Source of the DNA: Candidatus Babeliales bacterium
GTDB taxonomy: Bacteria; Babelota; Babeliae; Babelales; Chromulinivoraceae
Direction: 5' to 3'
Assembly: GCA_041660205.1 (NCBI GenBank)
Contig: JBAZWT010000004.1
Coordinates: 1-57,500 of the forward strand
Length of the DNA: 57,500 nt
Below are positions 14,676 through 23,277 of this stretch, piece by piece; the stretch's first letter is position 1; the number at the start of each line of letters is the position of its first letter. Both the position numbers and the translations under genes were made by a program. Under the pieces are notes generated by a model, which saw only the letters and a list, made by a program, of their open reading frames with translations, did no database searches and was not told the origin of the DNA.

Positions 14676-16145
14676 ATGAACATTAAAAAAATCTTTCTCA
14701 TCTTTCTCATAGCTTTACAGGCAGCTAGACCTATAGAATGCGAAACGAATTATAACAGGCAAAAAAACAACGATGACGGATTCATAATGGGATTAGTGGT
14801 TGTGGGTAGTGTGATTTATATGTCGCTTATTGTTCGAGCAATATACCAAATATTGCATTATTGGGACTACTGTAAACAAGAACCAAATACGCAAAAATTA
14901 GACTTTCTTCTTAAGTCACATAAGCAAGCAGCTCAGATTAAAGATCTTATAGATTATGTACAGGATCCAATTAAGCATGCTAAAAACAAAAAAAATTACT
15001 CCAAAGGTGTTTTATTTACGGGAGGTATGGAGTCACTATTTGTTCAAGCGTTAAGCAACGAACTTAATGGTCAATGTTTTCACATCGACGTTTATGATTT
15101 TATCGGCCGATATGAAATCGATTCTTTAACCGGCTGGATAAGAAATTTGCATGAAAGTGCTGGAAAGGTAAGCAACTTTTTTAATTACATAAAGCGACAA
15201 GGGGTACCTTGTCTGATTATTTTAAAAAATCTTGAAGGTCTTATTCCGCAAAAATTCTCCCGTGAAAATATTCAATTTGAACAATATATTAACGAAGAAA
15301 TTGAAGCTATAAAAAATCAATTATTAATTGAGACTAAAAAGCTTGCCGATTACAATGATCCTGTTATTTGTAGTGCAATTATTTCAGATACTAAAATATT
15401 GCCGATAACGCTTACTCCAGCATTTACGAACGTGCTTGATGATTCGTGTTCATTAACTATTCGCGCAGCAATTATAGAATATTTATTTAAAGCAATTTTA
15501 AAACATACTCATATCAGCTCATATGATCTTGCGCTTAGGACTTCAGGCTTTACAGAAAAAAAATTAATATCACTTCGTGAACAAATCATGAATAGCATTG
15601 CTGTAAATGTCGATAAAATCAAAATTAAAACAGCAAGTGAAATTATTGATGATGTAATGTATGGCACAGTCAGAAACAACGATGATCCAGAGCTTACTGC
15701 ATACCATGAGTCTGGACATGCAATAATTATTATGCTTTTCAATACTCAATTTACTTTGGATAAAGTATCAACACTTGCGCGTGATAAGCATCTTGGATTA
15801 ACACGAACGCTATCACGGTGGCGCAATATGATTTACAATCAAAAAGAAATTTTAAATGAAATTTGTATGTGCTTGGCAGGATATGCAGGAGAAGAACTGT
15901 TTTTATCTAAAAACACTATCTGGACAGAATCAACTGATTACAAGGATGCTTATAAACTTGCATGTATCGTGGCCGCTGAAGATAAAAACGCTGATCCTTT
16001 AAAAATTATTGAGCAAGAGTATGAGCGTGCTTTAAACCTTTTAAAGCGGCATAGAGTACGGTTTACTGCTCTTGCTCAAGCTTTAGTTGAACATAAAGTT
16101 TTAATGGCTGATGAAATTTATGAATTATTAAACAAGGTACAATAA
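14676..16145 (+). CDS. Exported FtsH-like protease with inactive ATPase domain
   Basis: 489 residues. Signal peptide (MNIKKIFLIFLIALQAARP), a transmembrane helix (about 36-58), an AAA-like region, and an M41 peptidase domain. The peptidase has HESGH at 344-348 (FtsH HEAGH), AGYAGEELFL at 401-410, and D421 in ESTDYKDAYKLA as the third zinc ligand, all as in FtsH. The ATPase region is ruined: the Walker A position reads GVLFTGGMESLF, with the Lys and part of the loop gone, and Walker B reads CLIILKNLEGL with Lys and Asn for the acidic pair. FtsH is normally about 610-650 residues and needs ATP. This looks like an ATP-independent exported derivative, or a partner of the exported AAA protein at 4627. 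No Shine-Dalgarno is evident. Confidence 0.88.
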   Translation: MNIKKIFLIFLIALQAARPIECETNYNRQKNNDDGFIMGLVVVGSVIYMSLIVRAIYQILHYWDYCKQEPNTQKLDFLLKSHKQAAQIKDLIDYVQDPIKHAKNKKNYSKGVLFTGGMESLFVQALSNELNGQCFHIDVYDFIGRYEIDSLTGWIRNLHESAGKVSNFFNYIKRQGVPCLIILKNLEGLIPQKFSRENIQFEQYINEEIEAIKNQLLIETKKLADYNDPVICSAIISDTKILPITLTPAFTNVLDDSCSLTIRAAIIEYLFKAILKHTHISSYDLALRTSGFTEKKLISLREQIMNSIAVNVDKIKIKTASEIIDDVMYGTVRNNDDPELTAYHESGHAIIIMLFNTQFTLDKVSTLARDKHLGLTRTLSRWRNMIYNQKEILNEICMCLAGYAGEELFLSKNTIWTESTDYKDAYKLACIVAAEDKNADPLKIIEQEYERALNLLKRHRVRFTALAQALVEHKVLMADEIYELLNKVQ

Positions 16146-16153
16146 ACAAAAAT

Positions 16154-16786
16154 ATGAAAAAATTATTATGTATCTTTATGAGTTTTTTTAGTTCCTATCA
16201 AGTTTCTTTAGGCTTTGACCGCATAGCTGAATTTATAGAACGAATCCCTAAGGATTCAATGGTAAGTCTACAAAATGATTTGCATGCAACCGTAAAAAAA
16301 TTAAACGGTAATAAAAAAAATAAAGGTGCTACTCAAAAAGTGTTGATTTCGTTGCATGAATCTCTCACGTATGAAATAAAATACCTGGAATCGCAAATAA
16401 AAAATAAATACTCTTTTGATCGAAGAGCTTTAAAAAAAACCTTACCTTCTTTAATGATTGCCGCAGCATGTACATATGGTATGTACTATTTTTATAAAAA
16501 GAGTGCACGGGTAGATCGAGCAATTGCTGACATTGAAAATAAATGGATACAAGAAAATATCAAACGGTCAGATTATTGGGATTCATGGAATTCTCTGCAT
16601 AGGAATAAAATAAAGTGCAAAGATCAAGTCTTATTCGCATCAGGTATCACTTCATGTTCTTATCTTGTGCTTTTGGTATATGCACATAATGCATACACCT
16701 TAGATCCTAATAGAAATAATGAACTTGTTTCAAAATATCAACAACTTTTAAAATTGGTAGAATTGATTCAAGAAGTTCAAGCTTAA
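16154..16786 (+). CDS. Exported/membrane protein next to the FtsH-like gene
   Basis: 210 residues, 8 bases after the FtsH-like stop, so the two are probably one operon. Signal peptide MKKLLCIFMSFFSSYQVSLG. A helical charged region (about 25-85) precedes two transmembrane helices (LPSLMIAAACTYGMYYFY near 98-117 and VLFASGITSCSYLVLLVYA near 158-177), joined by a charged segment with DYWDSWNSLHRNK. No family recognised. It could be an adaptor or anchor for the protease; that is inference from linkage only. Confidence 0.75.
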   Translation: MKKLLCIFMSFFSSYQVSLGFDRIAEFIERIPKDSMVSLQNDLHATVKKLNGNKKNKGATQKVLISLHESLTYEIKYLESQIKNKYSFDRRALKKTLPSLMIAAACTYGMYYFYKKSARVDRAIADIENKWIQENIKRSDYWDSWNSLHRNKIKCKDQVLFASGITSCSYLVLLVYAHNAYTLDPNRNNELVSKYQQLLKLVELIQEVQA

Positions 16787-16894
16787 GGTGTTTGTTCATA
16801 GTATTTTCATAACAGATTGTTTTTAAAAGCTCTAAAATAGTCATCATTCACTTTTTTGTCTTGTGAGGATTAGTGTTTGGTCGTAAATTTTTTT

Positions 16895-17010
16895 CGCGAT
16901 GTTTGAAAAAAGTGAAGGGCAACCGTGTCTGCCAAAGCTATAGGAGACCAAGGCTTCGTCCGGCAGGCAGGCTGAAAGCCTGGAATTCGAGGACCCAGTT
17001 CTGGTGTTAT
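16895..17010. repeat. Palindromic repeat block upstream of the Cys-rich gene
   Basis: Contains CCAAGGCTTCGTCCGGCAGG, CAGGCTGAAAGCCTGGAATT and CGAGGACCCAG. The inner part GGCAGGCTGAAAGCC is self-complementary. It is GC-rich against AT-rich flanks and related to the insertion in cysS and to 46716-46800. No gene is visible between 16787 and 17113 apart from this. Confidence 0.5.
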
Positions 17011-17113
17011 CTTTTTCATGCACAATCATACCTATGATTGAATATTTGTTTTGTTGTGAAATATTTTGTAGAACATCCACAGATGCAATAATTTTAGCGT
17101 TAAAGAGGTTCTT

Positions 17114-17524
17114 ATGAATAAAAAAGTTCTATTGTTTTTTACAGTAGCCATTTGTTGTATAAAACTTCAAGCAAGTGAAGTATCTTCTATTGGTGCAGAA
17201 GTATCTTCTGTTCGTTCAGTTGAAAATACGATACAACATGGTAGATCAGGATTCTATTATGAGTTAGATGAGCATGCCTCTATAGACGGCGATTATGGGT
17301 CAACTTCGTCCAAGGGAGTATCAGCTAGAAGTGATAGCTTAGCAAGCAGTAGTATAGCAAGTGAAAATGTTAACATTATGGGCGACAGCTTTGGGATGTT
17401 GATCTTGAAAAAAATACAATGTTGTTTGCCGTGTTGCGTTATTCAAGTACCGTATCCTGAGAATCAGAGCTGTTGTTGCGATAATTTTTGTGGAAAATGC
17501 CTTTTTGCTTGTTGTATGAAATAA
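17114..17524 (+). CDS. Small exported protein with Cys-rich tail
   Basis: 136 residues with an AGAGG site before the ATG. Signal peptide MNKKVLLFFTVAICCIKLQA, then a Ser-rich stretch (VSSIGAEVSSVRSVEN, SLASSSIASENV). The tail holds twelve Cys in 37 residues (KIQCCLPCCVIQVPYPEN then QSCCCDNFCGKCLFACCMK). Paired CC and CCC motifs suggest disulfides, metal binding or lipid modification. No family recognised. It is the last plus-strand gene before the A-B block. Confidence 0.8.
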   Translation: MNKKVLLFFTVAICCIKLQASEVSSIGAEVSSVRSVENTIQHGRSGFYYELDEHASIDGDYGSTSSKGVSARSDSLASSSIASENVNIMGDSFGMLILKKIQCCLPCCVIQVPYPENQSCCCDNFCGKCLFACCMK

Positions 17525-17669
17525 AAGGCTGGGCTTTCTTCATTTAAATTCATTTTAAACCTGTGACTGGCAATCCATCAATAAAACCTCCTAAACCTTT
17601 TAAAGGTACCGTTTTTTTAAAAATCTTGCTGGCGTAAAGCTGGCTTTGCTATGATAATAACCAACAACA

Positions 17670-17712
17670 CCACGTCATTCCGGGCTTGAGCCGGAATCCA
17701 GCATTTAAGGGT
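17670..17712. repeat. REP-like palindrome
   Basis: CGTCATTCCGGGCTTGAGCC followed by GGAATCCAGCATT. ATTCCGG...CCGGAAT forms a stem. This motif type (GTCATTCCGGGCTTGA.CCGGAATCCAG) is a well-known dispersed repeat in Rickettsia-like and many proteobacterial genomes. Related copies lie at 25785-25835 and 33568-33604. Confidence 0.75.
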
Positions 17713-17750
17713 AGCCTTTTAAAAATTAGGGTCTAAAGGGGGAAATGGAT

Positions 17751-17870
17751 ATGAAAAACGTAAAACTTTTATCAAAAAAAATCGCTTTTTTAACGCTTGC
17801 GCTGTGTCTACAGGCTGTTTTATTTCAAGCAGTCTGGACCAATGCCGCAGAAATTCACATCACTCGTTAG
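17751..17870 (+). pseudogene. Orphan signal-peptide ORF (39 codons)
   Basis: Behind a strong GGGGG site, ATG 17751 opens MKNVKLLSKKIAFLTLALCL and continues through QAVLFQAVWTNAA to TAG at 17870. It is a full Sec signal peptide with almost no mature part, so it is most likely the head of a lost exported-protein gene. Its last 51 bases overlap, on the other strand, the 3' end of the A1 gene. A promoterless copy lies at 21772-21852. Confidence 0.6.
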
Positions 17871-19088
17871 GCTTTTGATGTCTGTAGATTGTAAAACATG
17901 ACCAATTGTTGAAGGGTACATGTGATTGATCTGAAATTTTGACATATCATGACAACTGTATCCAGAAAGAGAGCGTAGCGCATCAAAATTATTTTTTAGG
18001 TCTGAATTTACTAGATCAAGACCTTCCCAATCGATGGATGCTCCATTGGTAAATTGAGGATGCTGTGCAAAAAAGGCCATGATGGCAAGTTCAATAGATT
18101 TAATAGGCTGTTGTTGCGTTGGCTGAGTACAGTTACATGATTTATAAAATTCTTTAGGAAAACCTGATTGAGAATTTAATGCTCCAAAAATATTTTGAAG
18201 TTTTTCTAAAGAGCCTGGAAATTGATAAACATCTATGACGGTAATTTCTTGTTGAGTATCTGTTGGTGCAGTAGTTTCTATAAATTCATTATTTTGAATG
18301 GCAAAGAATTTATTCTGGATGATTTGAATGCCGCCACAACCACAAAAAATTATATTGTTTGTTATAAAAGGCTGCTGTTTTAGTTTCATTTTTTTGAAAA
18401 TAGATTGAAATCCAGAAAATAAAGCTGTCATTCGCTGAACGCTTTTTGTTTCAATTTGAAGTAAAGCTTTTTGCTCATTTGTAGATCCATATAGTTCTGC
18501 AAGTTTTTTTTCATAATTAATTGATAAATGGCATAACATTGTTTTAGCCGCATTAATTACCGCTTTAAATTTATTAAGGCTCATTTGATGTTCTGTAAAA
18601 ACAGAAAATTTATTATTTTGGTACGTTGTTAAAAAACATAAACTTAAGAACTTTGTATTATCTAATGGATCATAATCAATATGCTGCATCGCAAGATAAT
18701 CATTTAAAGATATTTTTTGTAATAAATGTCGGCTAAGATTTTGTGCCTCTATTGAATTAAAATTATTAATTTTTTGTAGTAATTGTTCTAGATGAAAAAT
18801 AAGAGTACTTATCTTATCTAACTCTTTTGGCAAAGATTGTTCTATAAATGTTGAATCTTGTGCAAGGTCTATAATCATAGAAGTTCTTGTTTGGCATTTC
18901 CAATCACCAACAGAACTATCAAAGGCATATAACTTTTTTTCTTGAAAATGTTGAATAGCTAGTTTCATAATTTGGGCTTCAAATAAATGATTGCTTAATT
19001 CGCGAAGTAACTCGACGACAGAAAGCTTGTAAAGATCATTTCTCTTTAAAAAATAGCCAACAAATTTTTTATTTTGTACCTGGTCCAT
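17820..19088 (-). CDS. A-family protein, copy A1 (unknown function, cytosolic)
   Basis: 422 residues from ATG 19088 behind GGGGG. It has no signal peptide or membrane helix and is largely helical, with FDSSVGDWKCQTRTSMIIDL near 55-75. Cys pairs FCGCGG (middle) and SCNCTQP (later) could bind a metal. The C-terminal region AFFAQHPQFTNGASIDWEGL is strongly conserved with A2. No family recognised. It lies downstream of the exported B1 gene in the same orientation (about 200 bases apart), and the pair is repeated as A2-B2. The conserved pairing suggests A and B work together; A could be a chaperone, regulator or immunity partner. Its last 17 codons are antisense to an old signal-peptide ORF. Confidence 0.85.
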   Translation of the reverse strand: MDQVQNKKFVGYFLKRNDLYKLSVVELLRELSNHLFEAQIMKLAIQHFQEKKLYAFDSSVGDWKCQTRTSMIIDLAQDSTFIEQSLPKELDKISTLIFHLEQLLQKINNFNSIEAQNLSRHLLQKISLNDYLAMQHIDYDPLDNTKFLSLCFLTTYQNNKFSVFTEHQMSLNKFKAVINAAKTMLCHLSINYEKKLAELYGSTNEQKALLQIETKSVQRMTALFSGFQSIFKKMKLKQQPFITNNIIFCGCGGIQIIQNKFFAIQNNEFIETTAPTDTQQEITVIDVYQFPGSLEKLQNIFGALNSQSGFPKEFYKSCNCTQPTQQQPIKSIELAIMAFFAQHPQFTNGASIDWEGLDLVNSDLKNNFDALRSLSGYSCHDMSKFQINHMYPSTIGHVLQSTDIKSLTSDVNFCGIGPDCLK

Positions 19089-19285
19089 AAATCCCCCATA
19101 TTGGACTATTTGCAGATAAAAATAAGTATAGCAAAAAATAAGTTATAAAAGGAATGTTTTGTCAAAAAAATAGCTTTGATTAGCCATTTTTTTGACAAAA
19201 ACGAAAGTTTTTTAATTTAAAATTAGCTTAAAGTAGGAAGCAATAAAGGCTTTTTAAGCCTAAAATTCCCTAGAATTTCTTACAA

Positions 19286-21649
19286 TTAGCTTGTTTGACT
19301 ATATTGCAATAAGACACCAGTTGATAAATAAAGATCTCTAAGGCAATTAAACTCGGAAAAATGAATAGTATAAGAATGAACAGGCTCTTTTATGCCAGTT
19401 GAAGATGTATTGTGATTGTTATATTGGCCAGGAATCGTCATTTCTCCTAGATAGGTTTTATCAGATTTATAAAATAAAGCTGTGAAAGCTCCAGGATTGC
19501 TGCTACTTAGATTTTTATTATTTTTAACAACGGGAACCATATAAATACCAGATTGCCAATCTTGTCGAGTAAGCCCTGCTAAAGGTTCTGGCAAAATTCC
19601 ATTTTTAACAATGTAGCATCGAGTATAGGGTTTGACGTTAAAAGTATTAAAAGTATCAACATACAGTTCATTTATAGGGTACTTTGTAAATTGTAAAGGA
19701 AGAAACACTGCTTGTTTATCAATAGGTGATGTGGCTTGAGCAAGTAAAATATGTTTACTGTTTGCAGGGCTAAATTCATAGGTTACTTTAAAGTGAGTTG
19801 TTGTGCCTGGCGTTAATTGAATCAGTTGCGTTGGAACAGAGGATCCAACCCAATTAGTTGTTTGATTTACAAAGGAGATTTCAACGTTTGAAATTGGAGC
19901 ATTTAGGTATAGCACTTGAGATGTGATAACTTTATTTTTTTTATTGGTCCAAGTTAATTGATATACACCAGTAGTTATTTCTGTAAGAGCTCCAAATATT
20001 CCTTCTTTTATATCAGTTGCAAGAGCATTGACTATAAAAGAATATAGCTGACTTAATGGGTAAGCATAAGCGATGTTAAATCCTTTTTCATTAAAAAATG
20101 TTTGAGTTTCGGTTTGAGCAATTTGAGGAGTAAAAATTGCTAAAAAATTTATATAATAAAAATTATGTTGATTAACTACAATATGTCCATAAGCATCTTG
20201 ACCGGTGTATATTAGTGGGATATCAGAACAATTTGATAAATTTGTTTCATAGATAGCGCTGGCCATTAACCATGGCGCATTATATATGACGTAATCAGGT
20301 AAAAAAGTATTAGTAAGGCTGATAAAAAAGGCATAACGATTTTGGTTATCAAAGCAGCTTAGATTTTTAAAGTAAGTAAAAGCATCACCGAAACTATCTT
20401 TTCCAAAGAATTTAAAATTAGAATAAAGTGCAAGCTGTGTTGTGCTCATGATCATCCACAGTGTTTGCGCTGTAGGCAGTTTCCATAAAAATTGAGGCAA
20501 GATCAGCAGCGGCAGAGTTAATGTTGGCGTCGTTGCATTTTTCATAATTTGGACGTTGGTAATTGATGGTTGGAAAATAGTCTTAGTTGAATCAGTTTCA
20601 TCGACATTGCTTGATTTGATTTCAATATCTTGCTGATTGATTTGCATGGTGAGCAAGTATGGGCCAGTTAATTTTGAAATATTAATTGCTTGAATGCGTT
20701 GATTAGGATCTCGCTCTGCAGCTGTTGCAGGCGTTGGATTTTGAATTAAAACCAAATACCAATCTTTTGGGCTTGCTAAATATTCAGGGCTTGTTGGCAG
20801 TCCGTTCATTTCAAACGTGTCTTTTTCTATTGCTTTTTTACCACGAGGTAGAGTTTTTAAAAATGTTAAAAATTCTTGGCCAGACATCATTTTAATCGAA
20901 ATAGTAATCGGACTTTCTGCTTCAGACTGCGTAATTTCAAATGAAAAGTTTGAAGGTTGTGAAGTAGCGGCTGCTTTTGAGTTTGCAGGTCTTTGAAGTG
21001 CTGCAGTGTGCAGATTAACTTCATTGAGTCCATGGTTGAGTTGGCCGATTTGTACCGAGGTCTTTCCATCTAAAGAAGTTTGAGAAATTGAAAATTCAGC
21101 ATTGGTGTTATTTTGAATATTGACGATGATCCCAAGGTCGCGATTGTCGCCAATAAATTCGATCTGTGGAGCATCTTTAGTTTCAATGATCTTGGATATC
21201 GATGCTAAACGGGTTAAGGCTTGGCGCAGGTGCTGCGTTGCGTAATTGGTATGTACGGTGCCTTGAGGATCATTGAGCAGTTTAGGGAAAGTTTTAGGAT
21301 TTAGGTACGCCAGCATTCGATCAAAAAGTTGCTCTTGAACAATCGCTTTGTAGGCGCTAGCAATCTCTGGACTTGATGCTACAGCTTGAGGTGTGGTAAC
21401 TGGAGATTTTGATTGAGCCTGGTATGCGCTGTACAGGCTGCACCAGAGGGTTTCGATTTCTTGCTGCTGCTGTTTCGGCAGGGTTGCAACTGCAGCTTTG
21501 AGTTGTGCCGCGTAGGGCACAGCAGGGTTGTTCAGGCAGGAAGATGGTTGAACTGTTTTAGTAGGGGTAGCTTTTGGTAGCACTGGTAGCATGAGAGCTG
21601 GAGCTGCTGCAAAAAATAAGAGCATGGACAGAAAGTTTGTACGTTTCAT
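19286..21649 (-). CDS. B-family large exported protein, copy B1
   Basis: 787 residues from ATG 21649, which has AAAGG 7 bases upstream and opens the signal peptide (MKRTNFLSMLLFFAAAPALM); longer starts at 21664 and 21685 are possible. The N-terminal ~340 residues are Ala/Gln/Thr-rich and then beta-rich (IVNIQNNTNAEFSISQ), and are nearly identical to B2. The C-terminal ~400 residues are diverged, with a YAFFISL..TFLPDYVIYNA type region and a Tyr-rich end (DLYLSTGVLLQYSQ). Homologous to the 1277-residue protein at 40746. It is probably a surface or secreted structural protein. No named domain recognised. Confidence 0.88.
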   Translation of the reverse strand: MKRTNFLSMLLFFAAAPALMLPVLPKATPTKTVQPSSCLNNPAVPYAAQLKAAVATLPKQQQQEIETLWCSLYSAYQAQSKSPVTTPQAVASSPEIASAYKAIVQEQLFDRMLAYLNPKTFPKLLNDPQGTVHTNYATQHLRQALTRLASISKIIETKDAPQIEFIGDNRDLGIIVNIQNNTNAEFSISQTSLDGKTSVQIGQLNHGLNEVNLHTAALQRPANSKAAATSQPSNFSFEITQSEAESPITISIKMMSGQEFLTFLKTLPRGKKAIEKDTFEMNGLPTSPEYLASPKDWYLVLIQNPTPATAAERDPNQRIQAINISKLTGPYLLTMQINQQDIEIKSSNVDETDSTKTIFQPSITNVQIMKNATTPTLTLPLLILPQFLWKLPTAQTLWMIMSTTQLALYSNFKFFGKDSFGDAFTYFKNLSCFDNQNRYAFFISLTNTFLPDYVIYNAPWLMASAIYETNLSNCSDIPLIYTGQDAYGHIVVNQHNFYYINFLAIFTPQIAQTETQTFFNEKGFNIAYAYPLSQLYSFIVNALATDIKEGIFGALTEITTGVYQLTWTNKKNKVITSQVLYLNAPISNVEISFVNQTTNWVGSSVPTQLIQLTPGTTTHFKVTYEFSPANSKHILLAQATSPIDKQAVFLPLQFTKYPINELYVDTFNTFNVKPYTRCYIVKNGILPEPLAGLTRQDWQSGIYMVPVVKNNKNLSSSNPGAFTALFYKSDKTYLGEMTIPGQYNNHNTSSTGIKEPVHSYTIHFSEFNCLRDLYLSTGVLLQYSQTS

Positions 21650-21771
21650 AGATAAGCCTTTCATAAAAAACAGTTTGCGTTTCATGATAAAACATACTTT
21701 TTGCAGAATTCAATATTTGTGAAAAAGATGTGTAAATATATGGCGATATTTATAATATAAAATTCCACTTT

Positions 21772-21852
21772 TTAACGCTTGCACTGTGTCTGCAGGCGGT
21801 TTTATTTCAAGTGGTCTGGACCAATGCCGCAAAAGTTTACATCACTCGTTAG
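21772..21852 (+). pseudogene. Copy of the orphan signal-peptide ORF, without start
   Basis: TTTTTAACGCTTGCACTGTG onward matches 17789-17870 at about 88% identity, ending at the same CACTCGTTAG. The ATG, ribosome-binding site and first ~13 codons are missing. It lies at the same place relative to A2 as the 17751 ORF does to A1, so it was copied with the A-B unit. Confidence 0.75.
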
Positions 21853-23114
21853 GCTTTTGACGTCTTGACGTCTGTTGACCTCAAAATTGCGCGCTGTTTG
21901 CGAGACTCTTGCACCACCTCTTGTAGCGTTGCTGCATACATGTGGCGAATGCAAAGATGAGACATGTCATGAATGCTAAATCCTGGCAATGTTAATAAAT
22001 AATCATATTCCCGTTTTAAATCAGAATCCATCAGCCCTAAGCCTTCAAAATCTATAGGTGCACCATTCGTAAATTGTGGATGCTGTGCAAAAAAAGCCAT
22101 CAAAGCCTCTTTCGTTGATTTGATCGTTGTATGAACTGTTGGTTGCAGGCAAGAACAAACATGCAAATGTTCTGGTGCAAAGCCTATTAACGGATCATGT
22201 GGCGATACTTCGCCTAAAATAGTTTGCAATTTTGCTAGCGATCCTAGAAATTGATATGCTTGAATAACCATCACGGCCTGACTTAGTTTATCTGGGATTG
22301 GCAAGCCTTTCCAATCATGATCAATAAAGTTGAAATATAACAGTTCTGTTTTTTGAACACCGCCACATTCACAAAAAATGGTAGCATGGATAACAAACGA
22401 TTGTTGCTGATTTTCCATTTTTTTTAATATTGATCGAAATCCAACAAATAATGCGGTCATCTGTTGAACATGCTGGGATTCAATTTGTTGAATAGCTATT
22501 TGATCCTCTTCGGATCCATATATTGTCGCTACTTTTTGTTCATACTCAATTGAAAGCTTACACAGCATTTTTTTTACAGTATTAATCAAAAATTTCATTT
22601 TGTTCACGCTTACCTTGTGCAGAGAGAAAACAGGTAAAATTGAATTTTTTGCCGTTATTAAAAAGCATAAACTTAAAAAGCTTAACTCTTTTGATGGCAC
22701 ATAATCAATATGATATGTTTTCATGATATCCGACACATAGCGCCCCTTGAGAACCTGTCTTAATTCTTGGCGCTCTATATGTGAATAATTTTTAATTTCA
22801 TCTAAGCGTTGTTGCGTTCTATCAAACATTTGATTAATCATTATTAGCTCATCAGACAATATTGAATTTATTGCTTTTTTCTTATCAGCAAGATCAATTA
22901 TCATCGATGCTCGTGTTTGACATTTCCAATCACCAACCAAAGCATCAAAACTTAATAACTGATCTGCTTGAAATGATTGAATTGTCAATTGCATGATTTT
23001 TAGTTCAAAAAGATTATTTTCTAATTCTCTGATAAAATCATCCATCAAAATACTATTGATATTTGCTCGCTGTATAAAATAACCAATAAAATCATGAATT
23101 TTTATCTGACCCAT
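21849..23114 (-). CDS. A-family protein, copy A2
   Basis: 421 residues with the same GGGGG site and length as A1, about 50% identical. Shared landmarks are GDWKCQTRASMIIDLA, FCECGG and CSCLQP Cys pairs, AFFAQHPQFTNGAPID and HMYAATLQEV. The end differs: A2 stops as RSTDVKTSKA after a short GACGT-repeat expansion shifts the frame. In the other frame A2 still encodes the A1-like tail (SLTSDVNFCGIGPD). The Cys pairs being conserved in both copies supports a real metal or disulfide role. Function unknown. Confidence 0.85.
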   Translation of the reverse strand: MGQIKIHDFIGYFIQRANINSILMDDFIRELENNLFELKIMQLTIQSFQADQLLSFDALVGDWKCQTRASMIIDLADKKKAINSILSDELIMINQMFDRTQQRLDEIKNYSHIERQELRQVLKGRYVSDIMKTYHIDYVPSKELSFLSLCFLITAKNSILPVFSLHKVSVNKMKFLINTVKKMLCKLSIEYEQKVATIYGSEEDQIAIQQIESQHVQQMTALFVGFRSILKKMENQQQSFVIHATIFCECGGVQKTELLYFNFIDHDWKGLPIPDKLSQAVMVIQAYQFLGSLAKLQTILGEVSPHDPLIGFAPEHLHVCSCLQPTVHTTIKSTKEALMAFFAQHPQFTNGAPIDFEGLGLMDSDLKREYDYLLTLPGFSIHDMSHLCIRHMYAATLQEVVQESRKQRAILRSTDVKTSKA

Positions 23115-23277
23115 AAATCCCCCATTTTGGATTGTTTGTAGATAAAAATAAGTATATCAAATATTTAGCAACAAAAGGAACACTTTTTCATAAAAAATGG
23201 CTAACTACAGCCATTTTTCGACCAAGGAGATTGTTTTTTGCTTAAAGTCTTGACCGAAATTGGGGGCAGCATCAAAA

